Shown here in pieces: positions 12,809 to 23,149 of a DNA stretch of 64,000 bases. The stretch's first letter is position 1. Each line of letters opens with the position of its first letter. Under the pieces are notes generated by a model that worked only from the letters and a program-made list of their open reading frames with translations, did no database searches and was not told the DNA's origin. Location of the stretch: positions 62,001 through 126,000 of the forward strand of contig MCGT01000048.1 in the NCBI GenBank assembly GCA_002104935.1. The letters run 5' to 3'. Both the position numbers and the translations under genes were made by a program. This DNA comes from Hesseltinella vesiculosa (taxonomy: Eukaryota > Mucoromycota > Mucoromycetes > Mucorales > Cunninghamellaceae).

Positions 12809-13867
12809 ATGGCAATTTCAGCACCTCACAAAGCCCTAGAAACAAATGATCATGTAACTGTCCTAGTTCCATTAAGAAGGGTACTTGGCAAAGATTGTTT
12901 ACTCCTGTCTGATATCCGATGTATTGTTCCAACAGCTACAGCAGTCCTATCCAATGATAAAATGATACCATTCGAAATCGATCCAGCCACCTTCGAAGAA
13001 CTAACGCCCAAGCGCATGGTTGTACATGACATGCAATCGGTTTGGCAAATTCATTCCCCACCAATTGCCAATCAGGCACTCGAGCAACGAATTGACCAAC
13101 TAGTTTATCGCATGGACCTACTCATAAGCAGTAACTCATTTACCACGGATGATAATCATTCTTCATACACCCCGCCTTTGCCAAATGCCTCTGATCAGAT
13201 TGCATTGGATGAGAACAATGTACGCAATGGTCCAAATGTACTAGTATCTATAGTAAGCAGAAACAGCAGTGCACCAGACCAAGGAGCTTTGGATACGCTA
13301 CCTCCGCCAGCCTTTTCAGGATCAGGTGGTCAGAGTAGACACACCCGGACCCTATCATCGAACTCATCCACAGTCTGCAACCCAGCTCCAGCTGCTGCTG
13401 AGCGGCATGGTACCTCATCTAGAACAGACGTTCACCCAGATGGTCAACCAGCCGCGCCCGTTGTAGCACCCCCTCCTTCTTACGAAACATCTATCCTCAG
13501 CACAATCAAAACTCTTTCACAGAAATTGCGGCTGTTTGAATCCCATATCCCTAATCGACACAAATCGCCAAGGTGGCTCGCTAGGCGGCAAGAGTGGGTT
13601 GACTATCAGCCTATAAGTACCGAACAGGTGGCATATCAGCTGGTACAGCTGGAAATGGCACTTCTTTGGACAGCAGTAACAGAGTCATGGATTCAGGAAA
13701 GGGAAACTTGGTTGACTCTCGTAGCAAGTGCACGGACAGAACGGCACCTTGCTGGCGCCCTTGTCAATTTGGAAAGGCATACGCTCACACTGGATGATGC
13801 TTGGCAAGGTTTACGAGAAGAATGGCTCTGCGAATTATTGGAAATCATTGTCAGCGTTGGGTATTGA
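12809..13867 (+). CDS. Unknown protein, 352 aa, helical W/L-rich C-terminus
   Basis: A single uninterrupted frame of 352 codons starts at the ATG after a T-rich leader (MAISAPHKALETNDHV). I do not recognise the protein firmly. The N-terminal 90 residues look folded; residues 110-225 are low-complexity, rich in Ser, Pro and Asn; the last 110 residues are helical and rich in Trp, Leu and Arg (for example YQLVQLEMALLW, and RQEWVDYQP upstream). The spacing of QLVQLE and LW there loosely recalls the WHIM motif of BAZ/ISWI chromatin proteins, but this is only a resemblance. It sits between repeats and the CLASP gene on the same strand. Length and even composition support a real gene. Confidence 0.55.
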   Translation: MAISAPHKALETNDHVTVLVPLRRVLGKDCLLLSDIRCIVPTATAVLSNDKMIPFEIDPATFEELTPKRMVVHDMQSVWQIHSPPIANQALEQRIDQLVYRMDLLISSNSFTTDDNHSSYTPPLPNASDQIALDENNVRNGPNVLVSIVSRNSSAPDQGALDTLPPPAFSGSGGQSRHTRTLSSNSSTVCNPAPAAAERHGTSSRTDVHPDGQPAAPVVAPPPSYETSILSTIKTLSQKLRLFESHIPNRHKSPRWLARRQEWVDYQPISTEQVAYQLVQLEMALLWTAVTESWIQERETWLTLVASARTERHLAGALVNLERHTLTLDDAWQGLREEWLCELLEIIVSVGY

Positions 13868-14145
13868 TACTTGTCGCTCGAACTGATGATAAAAATAAAA
13901 TCCAGTATCTGTAATATAATATACTCACAGATAACTTTTCAGGGCGGCTCCCCTGAAACGTAATTACTGTACTCCTTCCTTGGTTGATCGGTTATCTGTG
14001 TACATGAACAGGTCCTCAGTTGGTACTGTAAATCGGTAGAGTGCGGTGTTTGCGGTTTAGTGTAACAAGCTCAAAATCATTTTCCGAAAACAAGCCTGGA
14101 CAAAACGTGTGCCATGAAACAAATCTTTTCCTTCCTCATTGTCTC

Positions 14146-17100
14146 ATGGATAAATCAATGGATGTAAGGATATTTATTTAAAGCTTGTTTGGCATGGTAA
14201 ATTAACCAACTTTACGAGAATATATAGTTCACCAGCAGCAAAGAACTGGATGCATTACTAAGTAACATAGCAATCAGCTTTAAAGACAAGGAAGACGAAC
14301 ACAACTGGGAAAATAGGCAAAGACATATTGTGCAGATGCGCCGTTTGATAAATGGAAATGCACCAGAGAAATACGCAGATGTATTAATTGCAGGAATCCG
14401 TCAAAACATTGATGGAATTGTCAAATCGGTATTGTCACCCCCGTCTTTGATTCCTAAGTATCATCTAAAACACCTGCTTCATTTTCGACGTGATATATTC
14501 CCTAGGCCGAAAGCTTGCGGACAACTCTGGCATTAGATAGCTTGCAGTTGATTGCTGATATTGGAAAGTTTTGTCCCAAGAACTTGGATAATTATTTGTA
14601 TGAGCAATGTCTGCAGTGCCTTATCAAAGCAGCCAGTATGGCGAAGAAAATTGTCGCGCTACAATCCAAGGATGCCATGATATCGTTCCTCCAACATGCC
14701 AGCTATTACTCCAGGACTCCTCAGATTTTGTGGATGGCGGTCAACGAAAAGAACAATCAAGTCCGTCATTTTACTGTACTTTATGTACTGGCGCTATTAC
14801 AGTTCCAGGCACCAAAGGAGTCTGTTCGCAGTAACATGGATCGGCATGGTGGCACGGAGCTAATTGGCAAGCTTCTGCAAAAGTCCCTGATAGATGCTGC
14901 CCCAGTAGTTCGGCAAGCAAGCCGTTGTCCATTCTGGCTGTTCTGGTATTTCTGGCGTGGCCGTGGCGAAAATCTTCTCCATAGTCTGGCACCTGCAATC
15001 CGAAAGCCACTAGAGTCCTCTAAATCAGCAGCGATGGATCTTTTGGCATTTCATCATTCGCCCGATGAAAGTAATACTGCCATATCAACGATATCAGCAC
15101 CTTCCGAAGACAAATTGGTAGGTAGGGGATCAGTGCCAGCATCCGTCCAAAACCGTACCATGTCACCGACTATTGCTAGAGGCAACTCTCCTCTAGCGGT
15201 ACGATCTGCACTGCCCCCAGTTGCAGCTGGCCATTCTACTAGAAAATCCAGAGTACCTGGATTGACAAGGAAAAAATCAATGGCTAGTATTCGCAGAAAA
15301 CAGACCATAATGACGATGCTGCAGCACGACGATTTGACAGTCAAGGTAGAGGGACTACAAACACTTGCGCGCAAGTTGACCCCTTATGATACGTCGGACC
15401 ACCCCTTCGATATATCCTCAATTCATGTCGACGATACCGTTGGAACTGCCACTGATCAGAGTCAGCTCGTAGACGGAATCGTGCTTCAACCAATCATTGC
15501 ATCTATGGTGTCGGCTATGGATACCAATATTGTGTTATATGAACAGCTTTCTACGTGGGAAATCACCCTTGGCGTATTGGTGAAACTTGCTCCTTTTGAT
15601 GCATACTTGCAAAAAGTTATGCTGGACGCTGCTTCAGCTCCTTCCTCAGATAAGAAAAGTGACGACTGGATCAAATATAAATGTGCAAGTAGGACACTGG
15701 CTCGTATCAAATGGTTTTTAAGCCGGACGGACGAAGACTTGGTGGAGCGGATATACCATGGGATGCTGCACTCGCTCAGTGTAACAAGGTTGAAGCCAAT
15801 GGAAAGAAGAAAGCTATCTGCACAATGGCTAATGTGGATGGATCAGCATGTCGTATCAACAATCGGATTGGAATACAATAGCGAAGATGACCCTTGGCTG
15901 ATGGACAATGACAACGTTCAGCAGGATTTGGGTCATCAGTATTGGATGCACTTGTACAAGGAGCCAAAAGCTGGGACCTCGGCATGGTTCGAATCGGATA
16001 TCAACGTTCGCCGATGTCTGGACTTACTTGTACCTGTCCTTCAGAGATCTGCCCCTGGATCTTTGTCACACGAGCCCTTGGTGACACTCGTTGGTCATCT
16101 TCGCCTTGTGAATCAAAAGCTCTTTGATGCCTTTGTCTCTTCTCTTGGTGATGATGTAATAGTTTCCAAGATTTGTACAGTACTTGGCATCCATATTAAG
16201 GCGGTACAACCACTCATTGCTAGGCACGATATCCTGAAAGTGAGTGATTTGCCACAGACATCGCAATACGAAGCAGAACCTTCATTGTTTGAGCAAGATA
16301 CCATTATTGAAGAATCTGATAATTCGGCAGCCCCTAGGAATTATATCATTGAAACAGGCCATGACGATAGCTTGCAAAAATCAAACGTGTTAGAAGCACA
16401 CGATTTTGGGACAATATCACATGACCAGATTTTATTTGGTTCTAGTTCGTCACATTCGGCTATGGAGCATCAATTTAGTGCCGAATTGGTGTCTGTCAAG
16501 CAATATACCAATCATGGATCTTCGAATGAAACAATTTCTTGTCCTCGATTTGAAAACAGCGACCTTGATGTGAACTTGGATGGACCTTCTTCATCTCACG
16601 ACGTCGTAGTAAGCGCGATCCTTTTATCACACTTGGTGCTCTAATGCAAAAGCTCTCTTGATTTTTTCTACAATGCCTGCAGATTGAATCCCCGCCGAAA
16701 TACCAGTTAACGAACTCTTCACCATTGACGCCTGCTCCTGTAAGTTTTTTACTCCAATGTCATCTTGCATCATTTTAATCGTGACTGTTTTCATGTAAGG
16801 AACACTCAAATTTGTACGAAGACATTCCTACTCTGCCATCATACTTCACTGGCAATATCAGTATGGGTGTACTTCCGCTACCAGTCTTTGATCGTAATGT
16901 GCGAAGTGACAAAGGAGGGAGAGTCACAGCATTTTATCAAGCACTCGACAAATGGGCCGATGCCAAGGCATCAGAATATCATCAAAAAGTGCATGTGCCA
17001 ACCGTTAAGAAATTCATGTGCTTTTCCAAGGAAGCCCCAGTACAAAAGAAATGGGACCAAGGAGGCGATGATGAACCACCTGGGTCTGTTTTGTGGGAAT

Positions 17101-17845
17101 CGGGGCAAAAGGATGGAGGCAATTTTGTGGAACTAATGCAATGCATCCTGGACCAATTTGACCATTGTGAACCTTGCTGGCAGTCTCTACTGGAATTGAG
17201 TCAGCAGCTGGTAACAGAGCAATCTGGGCTACTACGATTTTATGAAAGAAGAGTGAATGACAAGGGCAAAACACTTGAGTCACAGCTCATTGAACAGGTC
17301 CTGTCTAAGCGTGCCTCGGAAGACTCTACAGTAACTCCCTTTTATTTCCCTTCAATTGTGTAACACTGATGTGTCTGCTACTTTCATAGATCTGCGCAGC
17401 AGCTGATGATCTTATGGACTCGCTCCTCCTTGTGATCGAACCTCAGACAAGCTTTGACGTGCTTCTGGCGTACCTTGGACATTGCTTACTATCGTCGTCT
17501 TACTCGAAACCAGCGTCTACTCTTCGCTATGAACCTGCTTCATCTGCTTTTCTGTATCTAGGAAAGGCTGTACATTTGATGAATGACACCGTTCTGGTTG
17601 AAGAATGGATGACCAAAGGTGGTGCTGCTGTCTTTGTGCGTGGTCTGAATCATGAAGATATCCAAATCCGCAAATACGGTGTAATGGCCATTGTTGAATT
17701 TCAAGAAGTACTAGGGGATGGTATATATCTATTCCTTGGGGATCTGAGACAAGATCAAATTAATTTAATAAGGCACTATGTACACAAATCTGTGAAGAAA
17801 AAGTCGAGCTTACGGCAGCTCTCCGCGAATGGCCATCTGCAATAA
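14146..17845 (+). CDS. CLASP-family microtubule-associated protein (Stu1/Cls1 type)
   Basis: CLASPs bind microtubule plus ends and the spindle, promote rescue and stabilise kinetochore fibres. Seven exons join in frame: 14146-14163, 14228-14428, 14506-16608, 16683-16739, 16800-17330 and 17390-17845, with every junction in phase 0, giving 1,121 aa. (That is six coding blocks; the first holds only six codons.) The N-terminus is a CLASP_N/TOG domain: KEDEHNWENRQRHIVQMRRL, then SLRTTLALDSLQLI, with helical repeats to about residue 230. A basic Ser/Arg linker (about residues 315-340, RKSRVPGLTRKKSMASIRRK) fits lattice binding. The C-terminus is a second helical domain (DLMDSLLLVIEPQ and onward). 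Yeast Stu1 and fission yeast Cls1 are about 1,460-1,510 aa, so this one is shorter. The mini-exons at 14146 and 16683 rest on splice signals and frame alone. Confidence 0.85.
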
Positions 17846-18113
17846 CCCCTTACTCCTTTTTACTTTTACGTCACCCAAGGCTGTTGGTTTTTTATTGCCT
17901 CCCCACATGCTATTTACGGACTCGTCTCTTTTGGTAACCCCTCCTATTCACATTTTATTATTCAATAACACATTTTGTATTAAAAAATGAGTGTACCCGA
18001 TTTTATTTATTCGTTTTCGCGATCTACCCTTCTCTTCTTCTCTTTCGTTGGAAATCTTTTTCTTTTCGTGTCGAGAAAACCGGAAAAAAAAAGGTGCAAA
18101 TTGGAAATCAGCA

Positions 18114-19376
18114 ATGTTGGCCTGTGCTTTAGAATTAAGCAAATTGGATATGAAGGAAGAGTTATGTGAACAGTATCCTTGCCATGGCCTAAGCAAAGAA
18201 AAAGACGAGGTATGATTGAAAAATAAGCCCAGATCATTCTCACGTTGTTTTGTTTAGCAAGTTTGGCCACCCGATGTTGAAGCTGTCTTTCTCCAAGGTA
18301 GAGTGTCAAAGTAGTGTGAACTATGGCGTCATACTGAATATTATTCTATTTCAGCAATCGAGAAAATCCCAAAATTAGGAAGGCGAAAAATCGTTGTCAA
18401 TGGCAAACCCTGCGGTAGAAACGAATTGATATCAGACTACATTTATCGAAAAACTGGAAAACTAAGAACTCGGAAACAAGTGTCATCACATATTCAAGTC
18501 CTTAAAAACACACGTAAAAACGACCCTAATTGTAAGTCTCGCTACCAGAAGAAGACCACAGAATGATTCAAGGGCCGCCTTGCGCTTTTTTTCTGCCTTT
18601 TAATTGTAGTCATGCGCCTGTTGACGGAAAGCAATGAACAGGATTCACTATTAGAGTCATTTATCCATGATAATGGGGCAACTATACCTTCCTCTATTGG
18701 TCACTGGCCTGGCTCCTATGAGTCAGGGTACCTGAATTTGCTGTATACTTGGCCGATTGTATTCCAGCCGAAATTGCCCATCCCTCTGTGGCCATATAAA
18801 ATAGCCTTGCGGTTGGAGAATGTCGATGAAGCATCATATGTGATATCTCAATGGCGATACCAAAGTCCATCTGATATATGCAAGAAAGATCCATGGTCTC
18901 TTCAGCTCAAATGTCCTTGGTCTGATGTGTACAAAGTAGTGTCAAAATTACCGCCCACTTGTCCATTCCTTTCCAGTTTGGTCACTCTATCCATCCCTCT
19001 AGATTTAATTTCCAATGATTCACAGTTCAGCAATTCCAATCTGTTTTGCTCAAAGGAGCTACGCACGTTAAGGTGCACTACCTCGGTATATTCCTTTGGT
19101 GCGTGTGTATTGGAGTCAACAGACACACAGCAAGCCAATAGCTGCATAGAATCAGGTTACCTTTATGGTTTTCACTTTATCAACCCTTTTTTTGAAGCAT
19201 TTTTCAAAGGTATTCGTACGCTGTCAACGTGGGACGAGATCTACACGGCCATTGATCATTTATACATGATGCAACTATTTGAAGACGCTTGTACAAATGA
19301 ACCATTGCTTGTTGTGATGTTCACGTTCCAACATGGGCACCAAGGCAACATGGATTTTTTTGCTGTTTCTGTTTGA
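18114..19376 (+). CDS. TEA/ATTS-domain transcription factor with TEAD-like C-terminus
   Basis: Sequence-specific regulator of the TEAD/Scalloped/AbaA/Tec1 family. Exons 18114-18209, 18258-18297, 18355-18531 and 18610-19376 join in frame to 359 aa. The TEA DNA-binding domain spans about residues 34-104: [12 protein letters not shown], then [20 protein letters not shown], then [16 protein letters not shown], which carries the recognition helix. It is split by two introns. The rest (about 150-359) is not low-complexity, unlike many fungal TEA proteins. It carries [14 protein letters not shown], a [17 protein letters not shown] stretch and a final LLVVMFTF strand, which line up in order with the animal TEAD YAP-binding domain (SSKVCSFG, then the helix pair, then LLC.A.VFEVS). 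The start ATG is the first in frame after the upstream A-rich leader. Family identity is firm; the C-terminal match is my alignment by eye. Confidence 0.9.
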
Positions 19377-19548
19377 CAGGATATTTTAATATTTCCATCT
19401 TTGTCAAATAAACCACCAAGTTAAGGCTTACCTTGTTATGGATGAATATAACATGTACCAGGTCAAGATACTAGCCACCACTCACATCAAACCTACTTGT
19501 ATTAAAAATGAGAGAGGAATGGCACAGCAATAGCAATATTCCTCCTCG

Positions 19549-19566
19549 CTCTCTCTCTCTCTCTCT
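19549..19566 (+). repeat. (CT)n microsatellite
   Basis: Nine uninterrupted CT units lie between the convergent ends of the TEA gene and the FAR1/CaRF-like gene. Simple-sequence repeat with no evident function. Confidence 0.9.
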
Positions 19567-19618
19567 ACTAAATAACAAATGATACCACAACAGCGATAAG
19601 AACCGATGACACCGAATT

Positions 19619-20464
19619 TTATTGGCATACAGGATGACCGTCATGTTTCCAGTAGTACCAGATGCTAACCATAGTGGGGTCTTTTTCAGACGATTTGACT
19701 ACAATTTTGGCTGGGCACTTGCAAGGGTACATGTTTTTGAAAAGCCGTCGTGGTAAGTTCATCTCTTCTTCGTCTGAAGGCTGTGGTTTGCCATGATGGT
19801 GACACAGATATGTCTGTGCGAAGAAAAAAAAGGGAGGTTAAAAAAGAAAAGCCGTGAATGCTCTCTTAGAAGATGCTACCTCAATAAAACTGATCGTGGT
19901 TGGTCTACCTCGCTTCGCCCCAGCAGGACGTTTGGGTTCAGGAGGAGCAACATAGCTATCAGCAGATTGATGACTTCCAAACTTCTCTAAAAATATGACA
20001 TTGCGAGCAGAAGAGAGACCAGCCGTTCTTCTGTAAAATCGACAGCCGCCATGCTGCTTGTGCTCAAGCAACCAGTCTTCGAACTGGGAGCGCCTTTTAA
20101 TAATGGTGACAGGGCAGTTGCTGGTATAGGTTGAAGGATTGCTGAACCCGCCTTTCGTTTGAGGGGGGAGGGGAGGCATGATGGCAGACAATGGAGTAGT
20201 GGCATAATCAAGGTGAGGCGGACTAGGCTTAGGAACTGATCCTCTTAGCACTTTTTTCTTTTTTCCAATGTGAGTTTCTGCATCATTTTCCTCTTCTTCA
20301 TCTAATTCCTCAATGTCGTCTTCATGTTCACTTGCACTGTGTTCTGCGTCGTCTTTGTACTCAATTTCAGGACAAGACATGTTCGCCGTTCGAGGAAAAT
20401 TCAGGAGCGAATCTTCTTGGGATATTGTACGCTTCTTCAAAAATTCTCTTGGAAGCTCGTCCAT
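19619..20464 (-). CDS. Small acidic protein with FAR1/CaRF-like (WRKY-GCM type) zinc domain
   Basis: Two exons, 19880-20464 and 19619-19813 (minus strand, phase 0), give 259 aa. Residues 30-75 are strongly acidic (DDIEELDEEEENDAE). The middle carries RRSQFEDWLLEHKQHGG and a basic RPAGAKRGRP linker. The last exon supplies a C/H cluster: YLCHHHGKP, then CKCPAKIVV, then YYWKHDGHP. This C...CxC...HxxH layout, with 'CPAKI' and a preceding 'HGKP', is the pattern of FAR1-type and CaRF/ZSWIM-type DNA-binding domains that share the WRKY-GCM1 fold, so a DNA-binding regulator is likely. Such domains also occur in Mutator-like transposases, but no transposase catalytic region is present. The chosen ATG gives MDELPREFLKKR; an upstream in-frame ATG would add a poly-Phe run encoded by a T tract and is unlikely. 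Family assignment is by motif only. Confidence 0.6.
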
Positions 20465-20752
20465 CGCTGAAGGAAAATGCTTACTCAATAAAATTGTAGT
20501 AAAAAAAAAAAAATAAGCCATCGCAAATTTTTTTTCCAGGAAAGTAATCGGCCAGCCAATTTGTACAAAAACTAGTCCAGCAGATTTTCGTTGTGCCAAA
20601 CAGTAACTTGTTTCCCTCTGTTTGAAAAAAGTGAGCCTTGAAAAAAAAGGTACAGATTCCTTGACTCTGGCCACACTGCTTCACCTGCTTCACGGTAATG
20701 GCATTTTTTTTTTGCAGTAGATTTTTCCCAAAGTTAATTTACTCAAGAGAAA

Positions 20753-21040
20753 ATGCAAACGGACGAGGAACGGGTGCTGGTTAAGGAAGCATTCTCAGCC
20801 GAACCTGATGCAGATGAACTAATTGCAGTCGTTCAGTCTTTGGGAGAAGAATGCAGTTCAGACGATGATATCAGCACTGATGTTGGTGATACTCGAAGAT
20901 GTAAAAAGAGAAGCGATGATCATAATTGTGAAGATGAGAATTGGACTGAAGATGAAATTGCATTAATCAAAGCCTACTTCGATAATGAGCATGATGATGG
21001 TTCAGATGCATTGAGCCATTTACCCCCTGAGACACAATAA
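20753..21040 (+). CDS. Small acidic protein, 95 aa, unknown
   Basis: A single-exon frame starts at ATG 20753 (context GAGAAAATGC). The product is very acidic (about a third Asp/Glu) with a short basic patch RRCKKRSDD and a possible amphipathic helix TEDEIALIKAYF near the C-terminus. No family is recognised. It is divergent from the FAR1/CaRF-like gene, sharing a 288-bp spacer that could be a common promoter. Codon composition matches the neighbours, so a genuine small gene is plausible. Confidence 0.5.
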   Translation: MQTDEERVLVKEAFSAEPDADELIAVVQSLGEECSSDDDISTDVGDTRRCKKRSDDHNCEDENWTEDEIALIKAYFDNEHDDGSDALSHLPPETQ

Positions 21041-21407
21041 ATAATGTAGCTATGATCAATCATTTGTTCGCACTGACTATAAGAAACAGAAGAGCAGGAT
21101 GTGGTCATGTTTATCCTAAATTTGACTCTGTCTATACAAGACGCGTGGCCGTGGACGAGGTTGAGTAGAAATGAATAATACTTTTATTGACCGTGACCAA
21201 TGTGGGTAGTGAAACATATTTCATCGTTATCCCAGGCCGTTGCTAACAAGGCACCTGTTTTGAAGATCGGGGAAAAGCAGATGTGCAAGGCTCTTCTCGA
21301 ATTTTGCAATGGGGTCATGGATGAAGGCGTCACATGCATGCCACGGATATAACCACTAGAGCTCAGATAAGTACAAACATTACGTTTCTGTTTTTATGTG
21401 CAGGGTG
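21041..21407. other. Intergenic, convergent genes
   Basis: The interval lies between the small acidic gene and the 3' end of the aladin gene. It carries AATAAA-like words near both gene ends. I see no gene in it. Confidence 0.5.
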
Positions 21408-22833
21408 TTACATTGGAATAATCAGCCTTTCTTTGGATAAGAGTAGTGCAGACGTAACACGCTTGGTTTCGTAAAGAGCTACCAATGGACAATCTTCAAA
21501 AGTAACTGCCAGGCGATAACCGTAGTTGGGGTCAATTGTGATTTCTTTGATAGGACCACCAACCCACTCGGAATCACCATTCAATGCTTTGATTTCTGAT
21601 TTATGCGTGGACAGGGCCTGTATATTCCATTGACTAGCATCCTTGCTTGCGTTTGCACCAATGTCACCATTGTAGAGAATGTACACGACGTCCCTTTTGT
21701 TCATTGAATAGTACAGACTTTTGCTATCAGGTGACCAGCAGGCGGTCTACAAAAATTGGTATGAGCGGCAGAATTGGCACCATGTGAATAACTTACTCTC
21801 ACATAGAGACCAGCAGGGTTATTGATATGTGTACTTGTCCAGTCGCTTGTTTTCCAAAGCCTGGCTACCCCCCCGCTGTATATTTTTTTAAAAAAACCAG
21901 TCAATCCTTGAATAAATTGAACATTGTTCATTTATCATACCTAGCTGCAACGTAAAGCCACTCACCATCAGGACTCCAGCGCATTAACAGATTTCCCTTG
22001 CCTCGCCGCTGCAATGGCGTTTCCTCTAATGTCAGCAAATCGTACATCATGACGGTGCTGCTCACTGCTGAAGCTACCGCCAAGGTTTCGCTACCAAGTG
22101 TAGGATCCCATGCAATCGAGCTGATATGTCGAAATCCAGAAGTGCGCAAGAACTGCATGTATGCTAGCTTGTTGAAATTGGCGCGAGGATTGCCATTGGT
22201 AATGCAATGCATGATGCATTTTTCTAGATTCGACGTTTCCAGGTGTGCTGTGTTTTGACCGGATAAATGCCAGACGCACACGCCATTGCGGCAGCCAACT
22301 GCCAAAATACCAGCACTGCGATTTTTCCATTCCATGCTGGTTACCCCCACCATGAAGCTATGACTGATAACATACGCATCCCATTCCCGTTTGTCGTCGT
22401 CGTAATCGTAGATGTACACACTACGATCTTTATGAGCAACAGCAAGCATCTGTCTATGTGGATGCCAAGCAATGGCCTTGAGGGAGGGAGCCAGTTCGCT
22501 AAAGTTATGATGATCAGTAGGCAGCAATGCCTCAACCGCAGTAGTCAACCCTGGTAAGCTATGTTAAACAGTGTGAGATATTTGGTTGGGAGTAGATATA
22601 CACAAACCCACTTTTCTTGTACAAGAGAAAAAGTGCTTGTGATTCTAATTAGAAAATTAACAACTTGGTAATAAGGAGCAGCAAACTTTTACGACTCACG
22701 CATCAACCAACGGTCTGGCCTGATTTTCAAATAGTTTGAATGCAGTGTTCAAGAGTGATTGTAGGATGGGATCCTGCTTAAGATCTGGGCAATGACTTTG
22801 CGCTTTAAATTGGATAGATGGGTATATAGGCAT
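21408..22833 (-). CDS. AAAS: Aladin-like WD40 nucleoporin
   Basis: Aladin is a peripheral WD-repeat protein of the nuclear pore, anchored through NDC1. Minus-strand exons 22700-22833, 21941-22558, 21797-21875 and 21408-21746 join in frame to 389 aa. WD-type blades are visible: SLKAIAWHPHRQMLAVAHKD, VGVTSMEWKNRSAGILAVGC, HISSIAWDPTLGSETLAVA, NLLMRWSPDGEWLYVAA followed by VARLWKTSDWT, then ACWSPDSKSLYYS. The order and the 'LMRWSPDG...ARLW' and 'ACWSPD' blades fit aladin rather than general WD proteins. Human aladin is 546 aa; here the N- and C-terminal extensions are shorter. Saccharomyces lacks this gene, whereas many filamentous fungi keep it. It is divergent from an unknown gene, with about 316 bp between the start codons. 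Confidence 0.75.
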
Positions 22834-23149
22834 CTAGCGTTGGGAATGGGTAGGTGAGGACACTATGTCTGGGATGTATTGTCTTACACGTTGATGTTTT
22901 AAATTTTCAATGCCCACGTTCTGATCATTGGATGTGTACACTAGAAAATAATAAATCATATGTACGTCTGTCCATTTTAGCTATTACCAATGGTGCCATG
23001 GAAATCTCCTACTGTCCCTTCGTTACGATTAGGTGCATTTGGCAATAATTCTGACCATACAGCCATTTTTGAGAACAATAGCAAAAAGAAAAGTGTATTT
23101 GTTTGTTTGCAAAATTTTGGTGATGATCAATCTGGGTTTGAAAGAAACA
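22834..23149. promoter_or_regulatory. Divergent promoter between aladin and unknown gene
   Basis: A head-to-head spacer of about 316 bp separates the two proposed start codons. It is AT-rich. It also holds in-frame codons upstream of 23150 that could belong to a longer 5' exon of the plus-strand gene, so its right border is uncertain. Confidence 0.4.

Noticed and set aside
20465..20674. Upstream extension of the FAR1/CaRF-like ORF
   Set aside because: The extra residues include a poly-Phe run encoded by an A/T homopolymer; the ATG at 20464 is the better start.
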